Below, in pieces: positions 40,234 to 48,696 of a stretch of DNA of 64,000 bases. The stretch is from Streptomyces sp. NBRC 110611 (lineage in GTDB: Bacteria; Actinomycetota; Actinomycetes; Streptomycetales; Streptomycetaceae), in contig NZ_BBUY01000004.1 in assembly GCF_001590865.1 (NCBI RefSeq), positions 175,928 to 239,927 of the forward strand. Direction: 5' to 3'. The position numbers were made by a program, and so were the translations under genes. How positions within the stretch are numbered: the first letter of the stretch is position 1; each line of letters starts with the position of its first letter. The notes under the pieces are model-generated. The model worked only from the letters and a program-made list of their open reading frames with translations, was not told the origin of the DNA and made no database searches.

Positions 40234-41091
40234 ATGAGCTTCAAGACCGGTGTCCGTACGTCAGAAGGGCTGGCGGCGCTGGCTGCCGAGCCCACCCGGC
40301 TCGTCGAGACGCTGGACGGTATCTGCACCCGGTGGGCCAGGAGCACCGGCGCCGGTGCCCTGACGGTTCCGCCGCTGCTCCCGGTCGCCGACCTCGCCGG
40401 GCTCGACGTCTACCAGAACTTCCCGCAACTCGCCCTCGTCGCCGGACCCTTGGACGTCACCGGTGCCGGAGTGGACCGGATCGGCCAGGAGGCCGCCGCG
40501 GGGAACTTCGGCGCCGGCACCCTGGGCCCGGCCGGACTCGCCCTGCCCTCCAGTGCCTGCTACGGGGTCTACCTGCACTACCGGCACCGGGAGGTCCCGG
40601 AGGAGGGCGAACTGGTGACGGTGCTGGGGCAGTGCTTCCGCAACGAGGACCACTTCGACGGGCTCCGCCGGCTCAAGGCCTTCCGGATGCGCGAGGTCGT
40701 CGCCCTCGGAACCCCCGAGCAGATGGCGGCCCACCTGGAGCGCTCCGCCCGTTTCGTCGCCACCCTGGCCGCGGAGATCGGCCTGCCCCTGGAACGGCGC
40801 ACGGCGTCCGATCCGTTCTACGACCGGACGTCGGACCGCGCCACCTTCCAGCAGGTCGTCCCGGTCAAGTACGAGTACGTCTACCAGGACCTGGCCATCG
40901 CCTCGGTGAACACCCACTACACCTTCTTCGGCGAGCGCTGCTCCCTCCGGCTGCCCGGCGGCGGCGCGGCGTCCACCAGCTGTGTCGGCTTCGGCGTGGA
41001 GCGGTGGCTGCACGCCCTGGCCGATCACTTCGACGGGGACTGGGACCGGGCCCAGTACGCCGTCGAACGGGCTGGGAAGTCGTTGTTCTGA
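40234..41091 (+). CDS. Class II aaRS-like protein, probable amino acid:[carrier protein] ligase
   Basis: A 285-residue homologue of the catalytic core of seryl-tRNA synthetase without any tRNA-binding arm. Motif 2 is CFRNEDHFDGLRRLKAFRMRE, and motif 3 is SCVGFGVERWLHAL with Arg257. Cys109 (SSACYGVY), Glu154 (FRMREV) and Cys250 (STSCVGF) fall where the Zn ligands of Bradyrhizobium-type amino acid:[carrier protein] ligases lie. Those enzymes load Gly or Ala onto a small carrier protein. AAAGGAA precedes the ATG. It is transcribed away from the exporter and presumably shares its promoter region. The natural partner would be the carrier protein at 34648. Confidence 0.78.
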   Translation: MSFKTGVRTSEGLAALAAEPTRLVETLDGICTRWARSTGAGALTVPPLLPVADLAGLDVYQNFPQLALVAGPLDVTGAGVDRIGQEAAAGNFGAGTLGPAGLALPSSACYGVYLHYRHREVPEEGELVTVLGQCFRNEDHFDGLRRLKAFRMREVVALGTPEQMAAHLERSARFVATLAAEIGLPLERRTASDPFYDRTSDRATFQQVVPVKYEYVYQDLAIASVNTHYTFFGERCSLRLPGGGAASTSCVGFGVERWLHALADHFDGDWDRAQYAVERAGKSLF

Positions 41092-41119
41092 GTGCTGAAC
41101 GGAGTTCCCCGGCCCGAGT

Positions 41120-41162
41120 GGCTGCCGGCGGTGCGCACGGGGGCGGCGCACCACCGGCAGCC
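41120..41162. terminator. Strong bidirectional hairpin terminator
   Basis: A 17-bp stem with a single G-T-type mismatch (41120-41136 and 41146-41162) and a 9-base loop, placed between the convergent aaRS-like and ABC ATPase genes. It marks the right-hand border of the carrier-protein locus. Confidence 0.75.
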
Positions 41163-41180
41163 GGTCCGATGGGCCGGCCC

Positions 41181-41981
41181 CTACGGCCTGGCCGGGCGGC
41201 GGGTCCGTACGCTCCACCGCCCGTCGGTGCGGGTGAGGTGGATCGGGTGGTCGAAGCACTTGCCGACCTGATCACTGGTCAGGACGTCGTCGACCGGGCC
41301 GGACGCCAGGCAGCGGCCGTCCCTCAGCAGCATGGCGTGCGTCGTACCGGGCGGCAGCTCCTCCAGGTGATGGGTCACCAGAACCGACGACAGCCCGGGG
41401 TAGGTGTGCTGAAGCGTGTCGATCCGTTCGATGAGCTGCTCCCGGCCGGCGACGTCGAGACCCGTGGCGGGCTCGTCCAGCAACAGCAGCCGGGGACTGG
41501 GCATGAGCGCGCGGGCGATCAGTGCCCGGCCGCGCTCGCCCTGGGACAGGGTGGGCCAGCGCGCGGCGCGGCGGTCGCCGAGCCCGAGCAGGTCGATGAG
41601 GCGGTCGGCCAGGTCGGCCTGCTCGGGTGTCGGGTTCCAGCGGGGAATGCGTTCGATGGTGTTGGTCAGCCCGGTCAGTACCACGTCCCGCACCTTCAGG
41701 GGCGAGCGCAGACCGTGGCGCGGGTCCACATGCCCCACGTAGGACCGCAGTTGGCGCAGGTCGACCCGGCCCAGCTCGTGTCCCAGGACTTCCACGGTGC
41801 CCCGGGTGGGATGGGCGAGCGCGCCGAGCAGGCTGAGCAGGGTGCTCTTGCCGGCGCCGTTGGAGCCGAGCAGCGCCCAGTGCTCTCCCGGCCGTACTGT
41901 CAAGGACACGTCGTGCAGGATCGGGTTGCCGTCGCGGACCAGGTCGACCCGGTCCACGCGCAGCACAGGGGATTCGGTCAC
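41181..41981 (-). CDS. ABC transporter ATP-binding protein coupled to leuA
   Basis: A 266-residue ABC ATPase with Walker [10 protein letters not shown], signature LSQGERG, Walker B LLLLDEPA and the H-loop histidine in [10 protein letters not shown]. It resembles stand-alone ModF/YlmA-type ATPases, and no permease gene accompanies it in this window. GTG at 41981 overlaps the leuA stop as GTGA, so it is expressed with leuA. The substrate, and whether it is a transporter at all, is unknown. Confidence 0.8.
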   Translation of the reverse strand: MTESPVLRVDRVDLVRDGNPILHDVSLTVRPGEHWALLGSNGAGKSTLLSLLGALAHPTRGTVEVLGHELGRVDLRQLRSYVGHVDPRHGLRSPLKVRDVVLTGLTNTIERIPRWNPTPEQADLADRLIDLLGLGDRRAARWPTLSQGERGRALIARALMPSPRLLLLDEPATGLDVAGREQLIERIDTLQHTYPGLSSVLVTHHLEELPPGTTHAMLLRDGRCLASGPVDDVLTSDQVGKCFDHPIHLTRTDGRWSVRTRRPARP

Positions 41982-43774
41982 GGTCGGGCCTGCCCGCCCC
42001 GGTTGACGGCCGCGAGGACGGCCTGCACCGACGCGGCCAGGATGGAGGTGTCCCACCCGGCTCCCCAGTGCGTGGCCCCGTCCACCCGGCATTCGGCGTA
42101 GGCGACGGCCGGGCTGCCGGGCCCCACGGTGGTGGCGTGCTCGGCGTAGTTGAGGATGTCCACGGAGATCCCGGCGGTGCCGAGGGCCTGGGTGAGGGCC
42201 GACAGCGGCCCGTTGCCGGTCCCCTGGTACGACCGGTCCTGCCCGTCCGCGTTCAGCACGCAGGTGAACGCGTGCTCCCCGGGCCCGGTTTCGGCGGTGT
42301 GCCAGGAACTCAGGGTGACCGGACCGTCCTGGGCCGGGGCGATGTAGGTGGTGCGGAACAGCTCCCACAGGTCCTCGTGCGAGAGTTCCCGCCCGCTGGC
42401 GTCGGTGGCCCGCTGCACCGTACGGGAGAAGTCCGGGCGCATCGTCTTCGGCAGGTCCAGGCCGTGGTGGGTGTGCAGCAGGTGGGCGATACCGCCCTTG
42501 CCGGACTGCGAGTTGATGCGGATCACCTCCTCGTAGGTACGGCCGATGTCACCCGGGTCGATGGGCAGGTACGGAACCTCCCAGGGCGCCTCCTCGGGCG
42601 GTACGCCCAGCTCCGCGGCCTGCTTGGCGTGATGGGCCATGCCCTTGGAGATGGCGTCCTGGTGGGTCCCGGAGAAGGCGGTGTGGACGAGGTCGCCGAC
42701 GTAGGGGTGGCGAGGGTGGACCGGCAGCCGGTTGCAGTGCTCCACCACCTCGCGCACGGCGTCGATGTCGGAGAAGTCGATCATGGGGTTCACGCCCTGC
42801 GCGTACAGGTTCAGCGCCAGGGTGACCAGGTCGACGTTGCCGGTCCGTTCGCCGTTCCCGAACAGGCAGCCCTCCACCCGCTGCGCCCCCGCCAGGACGG
42901 CGAGTTCGGCGCAGGCGACCCCGGTGCCGCGGTCGTTGTGCGGATGTACGGAGAGGATCACCGCGTCGCGCCGTGCCAGGTGGCGGTCCATGTACTCGAT
43001 CTGGTCCGCGTACACGTTGGGGGAGGCGATCTCCACCGTGGCCGGCAGGTTGTGGATCACCGGCCGGTCCGGGGAGGCCTGCCACAGCTCCGTCACGCTG
43101 TTGCAGACCTCCAGGACGTAGTCCGGCTCGGTGAGGTTGAAGACCTCGGGGGAGAACTCGAACCGGATATCGGCCCCCGGCTGCTCCTCGGCGCGCCGCA
43201 TCAGGTAGGTGGCGGCTTCCAGGATCATGCCGTGGAGCTCGGTACGGGACCGCCCCAGCACCACGTTCCGCCACGTCGGGGCGGTGGCGGTGTAGAGGTG
43301 CACCACGGTGCGGGGGAGGCCTTCGACGGAGGCGATGGTGCGGTCGATCAGGTCGGGACGGGCGGCGGTGAAGACGGAGATGGTCACGTCGTCGGGCACC
43401 GCGCCGCTGGTGGCCAGATGGCGTACGAAGTCGAAGTCGGTCTGGCTGGCCGAGGGGTAGCCGACCTCGATCTCCTTGTAGCCCATCGTGACCATCAGGT
43501 CGAACATCCGGCGCTTGCGCTCGGTGTCCATGGGCTCGGCCAGCGCCTGGTTGCCGTCGCGCAGGTCGACGGGTACCCACTGAGGGGCCCGCTCGAGCCG
43601 GCGCGACGGCCAGGTCCGGTCCGTCAGGGGCAGGTTCACCCGGGCGTGCGCGGGCTGGTAGCGCTGGTGCGGCATCGCGCTCGGCCGCTGCGGGTTCCAC
43701 GCCGGGGCGTCCGCGGGGACGGGCCCGGACGGGGTGCGCAGCGTGGGGAACGGAGAGGTCTGGGATGAAGCCAT
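41978..43774 (-). CDS. leuA: 2-isopropylmalate synthase (actinobacterial type)
   Basis: A 598-residue enzyme catalysing acetyl-CoA plus 2-oxoisovalerate to 2-isopropylmalate, the first committed step of leucine synthesis. The TIM-barrel catalytic domain shows [10 protein letters not shown], the metal-binding segment [13 protein letters not shown] and the [11 protein letters not shown] loop. The C-terminal part is the leucine-binding LeuA allosteric domain ([12 protein letters not shown]). The Arg/Pro-rich N-terminus is usual for the actinobacterial form. A leader peptide and attenuator-like stem precede it. Confidence 0.93.
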   Translation of the reverse strand: MASSQTSPFPTLRTPSGPVPADAPAWNPQRPSAMPHQRYQPAHARVNLPLTDRTWPSRRLERAPQWVPVDLRDGNQALAEPMDTERKRRMFDLMVTMGYKEIEVGYPSASQTDFDFVRHLATSGAVPDDVTISVFTAARPDLIDRTIASVEGLPRTVVHLYTATAPTWRNVVLGRSRTELHGMILEAATYLMRRAEEQPGADIRFEFSPEVFNLTEPDYVLEVCNSVTELWQASPDRPVIHNLPATVEIASPNVYADQIEYMDRHLARRDAVILSVHPHNDRGTGVACAELAVLAGAQRVEGCLFGNGERTGNVDLVTLALNLYAQGVNPMIDFSDIDAVREVVEHCNRLPVHPRHPYVGDLVHTAFSGTHQDAISKGMAHHAKQAAELGVPPEEAPWEVPYLPIDPGDIGRTYEEVIRINSQSGKGGIAHLLHTHHGLDLPKTMRPDFSRTVQRATDASGRELSHEDLWELFRTTYIAPAQDGPVTLSSWHTAETGPGEHAFTCVLNADGQDRSYQGTGNGPLSALTQALGTAGISVDILNYAEHATTVGPGSPAVAYAECRVDGATHWGAGWDTSILAASVQAVLAAVNRGGQARP

Positions 43775-43814
43775 GGCGGCAGGAGTTCCTTCGGTCAGTC
43801 ATCCGGCATCTGAT

Positions 43815-43852
43815 GACCGGCACGACGCGGCACCCGCTGCGGGGAGCCGGTC
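43815..43852 (-). promoter_or_regulatory. Attenuator-like stem between leader peptide and leuA
   Basis: A perfect 7-bp inverted repeat, gaccggc at 43815-43821 and gccggtc at 43846-43852, encloses a smaller CCCGC/GCGGG hairpin. It starts 3 bp after the leader-peptide stop, and a further dyad lies between it and leuA. This is the layout of a leucine transcription attenuator, though no T-run is seen. Confidence 0.55.
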
Positions 43853-43854
43853 GG

Positions 43855-43902
43855 TCAGGCCCCGCAGCGGCAGCCGAGAAGAAGAAGCTCGCGCAGCGAC
43901 AT
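43855..43902 (-). CDS. leuL: leu leader peptide
   Basis: A 15-residue ORF encoding MSLRELLLLGCRCGA, with four consecutive leucine codons. It lies 80 bp upstream of leuA on the same strand. Ribosome stalling on these codons when charged leucyl-tRNA is scarce would favour read-through into leuA. Leader peptides with Leu runs upstream of leuA are established for Actinobacteria. Confidence 0.8.
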   Translation of the reverse strand: MSLRELLLLGCRCGA

Positions 43903-43972
43903 GCCAGGTACAGTAACCACAGCCGAACACCTCAGACAACCCGAGAAGTGCAAAGAGAAGGTGAAACGTCGC

Positions 43973-44662
43973 ATGTCACTAGGCGCTTTGCGGCCAACTC
44001 CGCTGGTCGAGCAGGCCACTGAACGCCTGCGCGCGCAGATCACCGACGGCGAGTGGACCGTCGGCACGAAACTCCCGGGTGAGAACGCCCTCGCCCAGGC
44101 CCTCGGGGTGGGCCGCTCCACCGTCCGCGAGGCGCTGCGCGCGCTCGCCGGAGCGGGGCTGGTGCAGGCGCGCCAGGGCGCCGGCGTCTTCGTCATCGCC
44201 ACCAAACCCCAGGAGGACTGGCCCACTCAGCTGCGCCGGGCGGCCATCACCGACGTCTACGAAGTCCGTATGCTCATCGAGGTCGAAGCCGCGCAGATGG
44301 CCGCGCAGCGCCGGACGGACGACGACCTCACCGCCCTCCACGCGGCCCTGGCCCACCGCCGTGAGGCCGCGAAGGCGGGCAACGCCGAGTTCGTCGACGC
44401 CGACATCGCCCTGCACACGTCCCTGGTCGCCGCCGCGCACAACCCCGTACTCCTCGCCCTGTTCAGCGAGTTCGTGCCGGTGCTGCGCCAGGGACTGATC
44501 GATCTGGTGGAGCTGCTCCACCTCCGGACCGACGAACCCAACCACGGCGACGACGGTCACACCGTCCTCGTGGCGGCCATCGAACGGGCCGATGCCGAAG
44601 CGGCGGGGCGCACGCTGCGGGAAGAGCTGAAGCGGACCCTCGACCGGCTCCACGCCGTCTGA
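43973..44662 (+). CDS. GntR-family (FadR subgroup) transcriptional regulator
   Basis: A 229-residue regulator. A winged helix at about residues 10-75 (LPGENALAQALGVGRSTVRE) is followed by a helical FCD ligand domain. Candidate metal-binding residues include D and H in VDADIALHTSLVAAAHN. Start ATG 43973 follows GAAGGTG; an in-frame GTG at 43961 is possible. It is divergent from the leu leader, so it may sense a branched-chain or 2-keto acid. This is inferred only from position. Confidence 0.75.
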   Translation: MSLGALRPTPLVEQATERLRAQITDGEWTVGTKLPGENALAQALGVGRSTVREALRALAGAGLVQARQGAGVFVIATKPQEDWPTQLRRAAITDVYEVRMLIEVEAAQMAAQRRTDDDLTALHAALAHRREAAKAGNAEFVDADIALHTSLVAAAHNPVLLALFSEFVPVLRQGLIDLVELLHLRTDEPNHGDDGHTVLVAAIERADAEAAGRTLREELKRTLDRLHAV

Positions 44663-44831
44663 CGCGGCCCCTGACCCGTTGCCTGAAACCTTGCCCTGGC
44701 GGTGCGGACCGTCGTACGGCGGCGGAAAAATGCTTGGCGCATCCGCGAACGGTCAGGCTACGGTGAAGCCGTTCCTTGTGGCGGCCGGCTACGGCCACCC
44801 GTCGGCCGATTGATCCGGGAGGTGAGTACTG

Positions 44832-44903
44832 ATGACTGTCGTCGCGATGGGTGCTGTCCGCACCCCGAAGAGCATCAATCTCGTTCCCGCGGTCTCCGGC
44901 TGA
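44832..44903 (+). CDS. Upstream small ORF in the rsgA leader
   Basis: A 23-residue ORF (starts MTVVAMGAVRTPKSINL) with a very strong ribosome site, GGGAGGTGAG, 6 bases before its ATG. It ends 101 bp before rsgA. Its composition has no amino-acid run that would suggest classic attenuation. It may be a regulatory leader peptide or the site that loads ribosomes on the transcript. Confidence 0.5.
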   Translation: MTVVAMGAVRTPKSINLVPAVSG

Positions 44904-45004
44904 CCGGACTCTCCTCTTTCACGCATCGCTCTCCTCGCGCGCCCTCTGGCGTGTGTGCGGGGTGCACAGCCGGGACTGCTCCTTCCTTCCTGAAGGGTCT
45001 TCCC

Positions 45005-46180
45005 TTGTTCGATCTCAATCTTTCCGCTGCGCACCCGCTGACCGCCTACGGCTGGGACGACGGGTTCGCGCAGGGCTTCACCCCCTATGCCGGGCAGGGG
45101 TTCGTGCCCGGCCGTATCGTCCGCGTGGACCGCGGGCGGGTGGATGCCGTCGTGGCCGACGGCGACGGCATCCGGACCGTTCTCGCGGACACCGCGCTGG
45201 TGGCGACGGGCGATCCGATGCGGGTGCCGTGCACCGGTGACTGGGCCGTGCTCGACCTGGAGAACGGGCGCACCGGCGATCATGTCGATGGTGTCGTACG
45301 GGCGTTGCTGCCGCGCCGTACGGCGTTCGTCCGGTCCGCGTCGTCGAAGCGTTCCGAGGGCCAGGTGCTGGCCACCAACATCGACACCGTCGTCATCTGT
45401 GTGTCGCTCGCCGACCAGTTGGACCTCGGGCGGATCGAGCGGTTCCTTGCGCTGGCGATGTCCGGCTCGACGGGCGAGGAGCCGGTGCGTCGGGCCGCGT
45501 GCTCCCCGGCGGGCGGGGTGCGGCCGCTGGTGGTGCTGACCAAGGCCGACCTGGCCGGGGAGCGGGGCGGGGTGGCACACCTCGTCGAGGATGCCGAGTC
45601 GGTGGCTCCCGGGGTGCAGGTGGTGGCGGTCAGCTCGGAGACGGGGGAAGGGCTCGATGTGCTGTCCGCCGTGCTCACCGGGGCGACGTCCGTCCTGCTG
45701 GGGCAGTCCGGTGCGGGCAAGTCCACGCTGGCCAACGCCCTGGTGGGGGCGAGCGTGCAGACGGTGCAGGCGATCCGTGACCGGGACGGCAAGGGGCGGC
45801 ACACCACGACCACCCGGGATCTGCACGCGCTGCCGGGCGGCGGCGTGCTGATCGACACGCCGGGGCTGCGCGGCGTCGGGATGTGGGACGCGGAAGGCGG
45901 ACTGGCGCGGACGTTCTCGGACGTCGAAGCGCTGGCCGAGGAGTGCCGCTTCCACGACTGCGCGCACGACGCGGAGCCCGGGTGCGCGGTGCGGGCGGCC
46001 GTGGAGAGCGGGGAACTGGCGACGCGGAGGCTGGAGAACTACCGGAAACTCCAGCGGGAGAACCAGTGGATCGCCGCGAAGACGGATGTCCGGCTGCGCG
46101 CCGAGCAGCGGCGCGAATGGCGGCAGAAGCAGGCGCTGGGCAGGCACATGATGGAGCGGAAGCGGGGGACACGGAGGTGA
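45005..46180 (+). CDS. rsgA: Ribosome small-subunit-dependent GTPase RsgA (YjeQ/EngC)
   Basis: A 391-residue circularly permuted GTPase that assists 30S subunit maturation. An N-terminal OB fold precedes G4 LTKADL, then G1 GQSGAGKST and G3 DTPGLRG in the family's permuted order. The C-terminal zinc motif is CRFHDCAHDAEPGC. The chosen start is TTG 45005, with AAGGGT upstream; no better start codon aligns. It ends in a convergent arrangement with the DUF456 gene. Confidence 0.88.
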   Translation: MFDLNLSAAHPLTAYGWDDGFAQGFTPYAGQGFVPGRIVRVDRGRVDAVVADGDGIRTVLADTALVATGDPMRVPCTGDWAVLDLENGRTGDHVDGVVRALLPRRTAFVRSASSKRSEGQVLATNIDTVVICVSLADQLDLGRIERFLALAMSGSTGEEPVRRAACSPAGGVRPLVVLTKADLAGERGGVAHLVEDAESVAPGVQVVAVSSETGEGLDVLSAVLTGATSVLLGQSGAGKSTLANALVGASVQTVQAIRDRDGKGRHTTTTRDLHALPGGGVLIDTPGLRGVGMWDAEGGLARTFSDVEALAEECRFHDCAHDAEPGCAVRAAVESGELATRRLENYRKLQRENQWIAAKTDVRLRAEQRREWRQKQALGRHMMERKRGTRR

Positions 46181-46182
46181 GG

Positions 46183-46242
46183 TGAGGGGGCAGTCCGCCG
46201 GAGGCCGGAGGGCGAACTTCCGGCAGGTCGGACCGCCCCTCA
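46183..46242. terminator. Hairpin between rsgA and the DUF456 gene
   Basis: An imperfect long inverted repeat: tgaggggg-cagtccg on the left pairs with cggaccg-cccctca on the right, and a smaller ccgga/tccgg hairpin lies in the loop. It spans the gap between the convergent genes and overlaps the DUF456 stop codon. Confidence 0.5.
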
Positions 46243-46722
46243 GCCCGTGATCACGGCTCCGACCCAGGTGCCCACGACGAGCAGGCAGGCCAGCAGCTCG
46301 ATCAGCACGCTCAGCCCGATGGCGCGCATGACCGTGCGCGTCGAGGCCCAGGCATCGCCATGGCTGCCGAGCCGGACCCGTTCCAGCAGGTAGAGACCGC
46401 CGAGCGCGCCCAGCGGGCCTCCGATGACCGGGATCACGAAGAATCCGGCGATCCCGGCCGCGCCCGCCAGGAACAGCGTGCGGTACGGCGCGCCCGCGGC
46501 ACGCAGATTGCGCGTCGGCAGCAGCCATTTCAGCGCTTGGTTGAGCAGCAGGACGGCGGTGGCGCCCATCAGCACCACCCAGGCCAGGGCGGACTTCTCG
46601 GTCAACGTCCACCACAGCACGCCGGCCCAGACGATCAGCGGCCCGGGGATGCCGGGCACCAGCACGCCGATCAGCCCGAGCAGCATGACCAGCCCGACCG
46701 CGATCAGCTGCCACGTATTCAT
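46240..46722 (-). CDS. DUF456 membrane protein
   Basis: A 160-residue hydrophobic protein with about four membrane helices and the glycine-zipper segment GFFVIPVIGGPLGALGGLYL that marks the DUF456 family. The N-terminal helix contains GLIGVLVPGIPGPLIVWAG. Function unknown. It is monocistronic. Confidence 0.8.
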   Translation of the reverse strand: MNTWQLIAVGLVMLLGLIGVLVPGIPGPLIVWAGVLWWTLTEKSALAWVVLMGATAVLLLNQALKWLLPTRNLRAAGAPYRTLFLAGAAGIAGFFVIPVIGGPLGALGGLYLLERVRLGSHGDAWASTRTVMRAIGLSVLIELLACLLVVGTWVGAVITG

Positions 46723-47125
46723 CCGCCGGCCTCACTCCCGGCGGGCGTACGCACCCCGGCGGCTCGTACGCTGCGCTCTCCCATGGCAAAAGCCTGCCGG
46801 ACGCGGCCCCGAACCGCTTGCCGACCGGGGCGGCGCGAGTGGCCGTACGGAGTGGGCGGACAGCGTGTGGATGACGCGGATGATAGGGCGCCGGGCCTCC
46901 GGAGGCATGGCGTACCGGGCGTTCGGGGGCGTGGCGAGAACAGGGAGACGGCAGCACGGGTGACGCAACCCGCCGCGTCGCGGGGCGACTTCGCCCGCCC
47001 GGCTGCGGTGACCACCGGGATCCGGGTCCAGGGCCTGTCCGGTGGTGTCGGTGCGGGGCGGACGCCCTGTTGAGCGCCGGTGCGCGCCCTGTTTCGCCGG
47101 CGACGGGCCAGGGAGAATGCCCGCC
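46723..47125. other. 400-bp intergenic region, nothing recognised
   Basis: The region separates the divergent DUF456 and PP2C-like genes. It is GC-rich and open in several frames, but no frame has a ribosome site with credible protein composition. No strong inverted repeats or known operators were seen. Confidence 0.5.
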
Positions 47126-48541
47126 ATGAATGGACAGGGGGCGGCACGGCGCGGTCGCGAGGACGACTGGTGGCGGCAGTTGTACGGCGAGGACGGGCGG
47201 GAAGGGAGCGGACCGTTCGAGGCGCCGGACACCCTTGACGACCGGGTCGCGTCGGCGCTGAGCGCGCTGGGGCCGCCGGGTCGGGCGGGGCGGACAGGGC
47301 GGACAGGGCAGGTGGGGCGGGCGGAGCCGCCGTACGAGCCGGTGCCGGAGTCCTTCGAACCGTACGAGTCGGTGCCGGAGCCCTTCGTGCCGTCCCCGGG
47401 CCGGCGGAAGCCCTGGGAGCCGCCCGTACGGCGCCTGCCGCCGCCCCCCGTGCCCTCGGCGCCGATCCCGCTCCAGGCCACCGGCCCCGGTACGCGCCCG
47501 GCCCCGGCCGGGTGGAGCGCACCACCGCTGCTCGGTCCGGACTTCGTCGGCGCCCGCCCGCTCACGTATGGCCCTGAGCCGCTCACGTACCGGCCCGAGC
47601 GCCGCACGCACGAGCCCGAGCCGTGCGGCCCTGAGCCCGAACCGGCCACGCTGCCCGCCGCCGACCCGGCCGCACTCGGCGAGCAGGTGCCCGACACCGC
47701 CCTGGACGGCGCCCGCTACGGTTCGCTGACCCTCCGCGCCGCCTCCCAGCGTGGTGACTCCGCCCGCCACCGGGGGGAGCTGCGCCGCGACACCCTGCTG
47801 ACCGCCCGCTTCGGCGCGGGCCGGCACGCCCTGATCCTGGCGGCCGTCGCCACCGGCGGGCCGGCCGCCGAGGGCGCCCACCGCGCCGCCCGCGACGTCT
47901 GTGCCTGGATCGGTGGCGCGGTCGGCCGAAGCTGCACCCGACTGGCCGCGGACATCCGGTCGGACAACTGCGGCGCCCTCAAATCGGGGCTGCAGCGGCT
48001 CACCGACCGCGGCCTCGGCAAGCTGCGCGGCCGGGCGCCGGAACGGGGCGATGCGACCCAGCCCCCCACCGCCGCCCTGCGCTGCCTTCTGCTGCCCGCC
48101 GACCCCGACTGCCGTACCCGCGTGTTCTTCGGCGTCGGCGCGGGCGGTCTCCTCCGGTTGCGCGACGGCGCCTGGCAGGACCTGGAACCCACCACGACGG
48201 ACCACGACCCGCACGACGCCCCACATGACGCACCACCTTCCGACGGCGGCTCACCCCGCCCTGCTCCGGGGCTCCCCCTCGGCCCCCGCACGCTGGAACG
48301 GCCGGTACCCGCCGAGCCATTCCTCTTCCGTACGATGTTCACCCGTCCGGGTGATGTCCTGCTGCTGTGCAGCGCCGGTCTGGCGGAACCGCTGCACGAG
48401 GAACCCGCGTTCGCCGCCCGCCTCGCCGTCCAGTGGTCCACGCCCGAACCCCCGGGCCTGGTCCCCTTCCTCGCCGCCGCCCAACTCCGGGCCCTGGGTC
48501 ATACGAAGGACCGCACGGCGGTCGGCGTGTGGGAGTCGTAG
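47126..48541 (+). CDS. PP2C-like protein with long disordered N-terminus
   Basis: A 471-residue protein. Residues 1-180 are proline-, arginine- and glutamate-rich with short repeats (PYEPVPESFEPYESVPEPF; GPEPLTYRPE), and look disordered. The C-terminal part resembles a PPM/PP2C domain (LTARFGAGRHALILAAVATGG, then PGDVLLLCSAGLAEPL), but the usual Asp metal ligands (DGxxG, SDG) are not clear; CSAGLAE replaces SDGL. It may be a pseudophosphatase. ATG 47126 follows GGGAG. It pairs with the RsbW-like gene 155 bp downstream. Confidence 0.65.
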   Translation: MNGQGAARRGREDDWWRQLYGEDGREGSGPFEAPDTLDDRVASALSALGPPGRAGRTGRTGQVGRAEPPYEPVPESFEPYESVPEPFVPSPGRRKPWEPPVRRLPPPPVPSAPIPLQATGPGTRPAPAGWSAPPLLGPDFVGARPLTYGPEPLTYRPERRTHEPEPCGPEPEPATLPAADPAALGEQVPDTALDGARYGSLTLRAASQRGDSARHRGELRRDTLLTARFGAGRHALILAAVATGGPAAEGAHRAARDVCAWIGGAVGRSCTRLAADIRSDNCGALKSGLQRLTDRGLGKLRGRAPERGDATQPPTAALRCLLLPADPDCRTRVFFGVGAGGLLRLRDGAWQDLEPTTTDHDPHDAPHDAPPSDGGSPRPAPGLPLGPRTLERPVPAEPFLFRTMFTRPGDVLLLCSAGLAEPLHEEPAFAARLAVQWSTPEPPGLVPFLAAAQLRALGHTKDRTAVGVWES

Positions 48542-48696
48542 GTCCTGGGCCGGAACTCCCGTCGCCCGGAGCGCCCGCGTGGTGGTGTGGCGCACAACCG
48601 GGCGAACCGAAGCATGGCGACAGATCGGGTGGGCATGCTGACCGTGAGGCTGTTCGAGAACCGGACGCCGATGTCCGTTGGGGGGCGGGGGAGAGC

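Noticed and set aside
40234..41091. A second seryl-tRNA synthetase as in valanimycin-type pathways
   Set aside because: The protein is 285 residues, lacks the N-terminal tRNA-binding coiled coil, and carries the carrier-ligase-type cysteines.
44789..48226. Very long open frame on the minus strand opposite rsgA and the PP2C-like gene
   Set aside because: High-GC shadow frame. Its composition is Arg/Pro/Gly-rich with no domain, and it is antisense to two well-supported genes.
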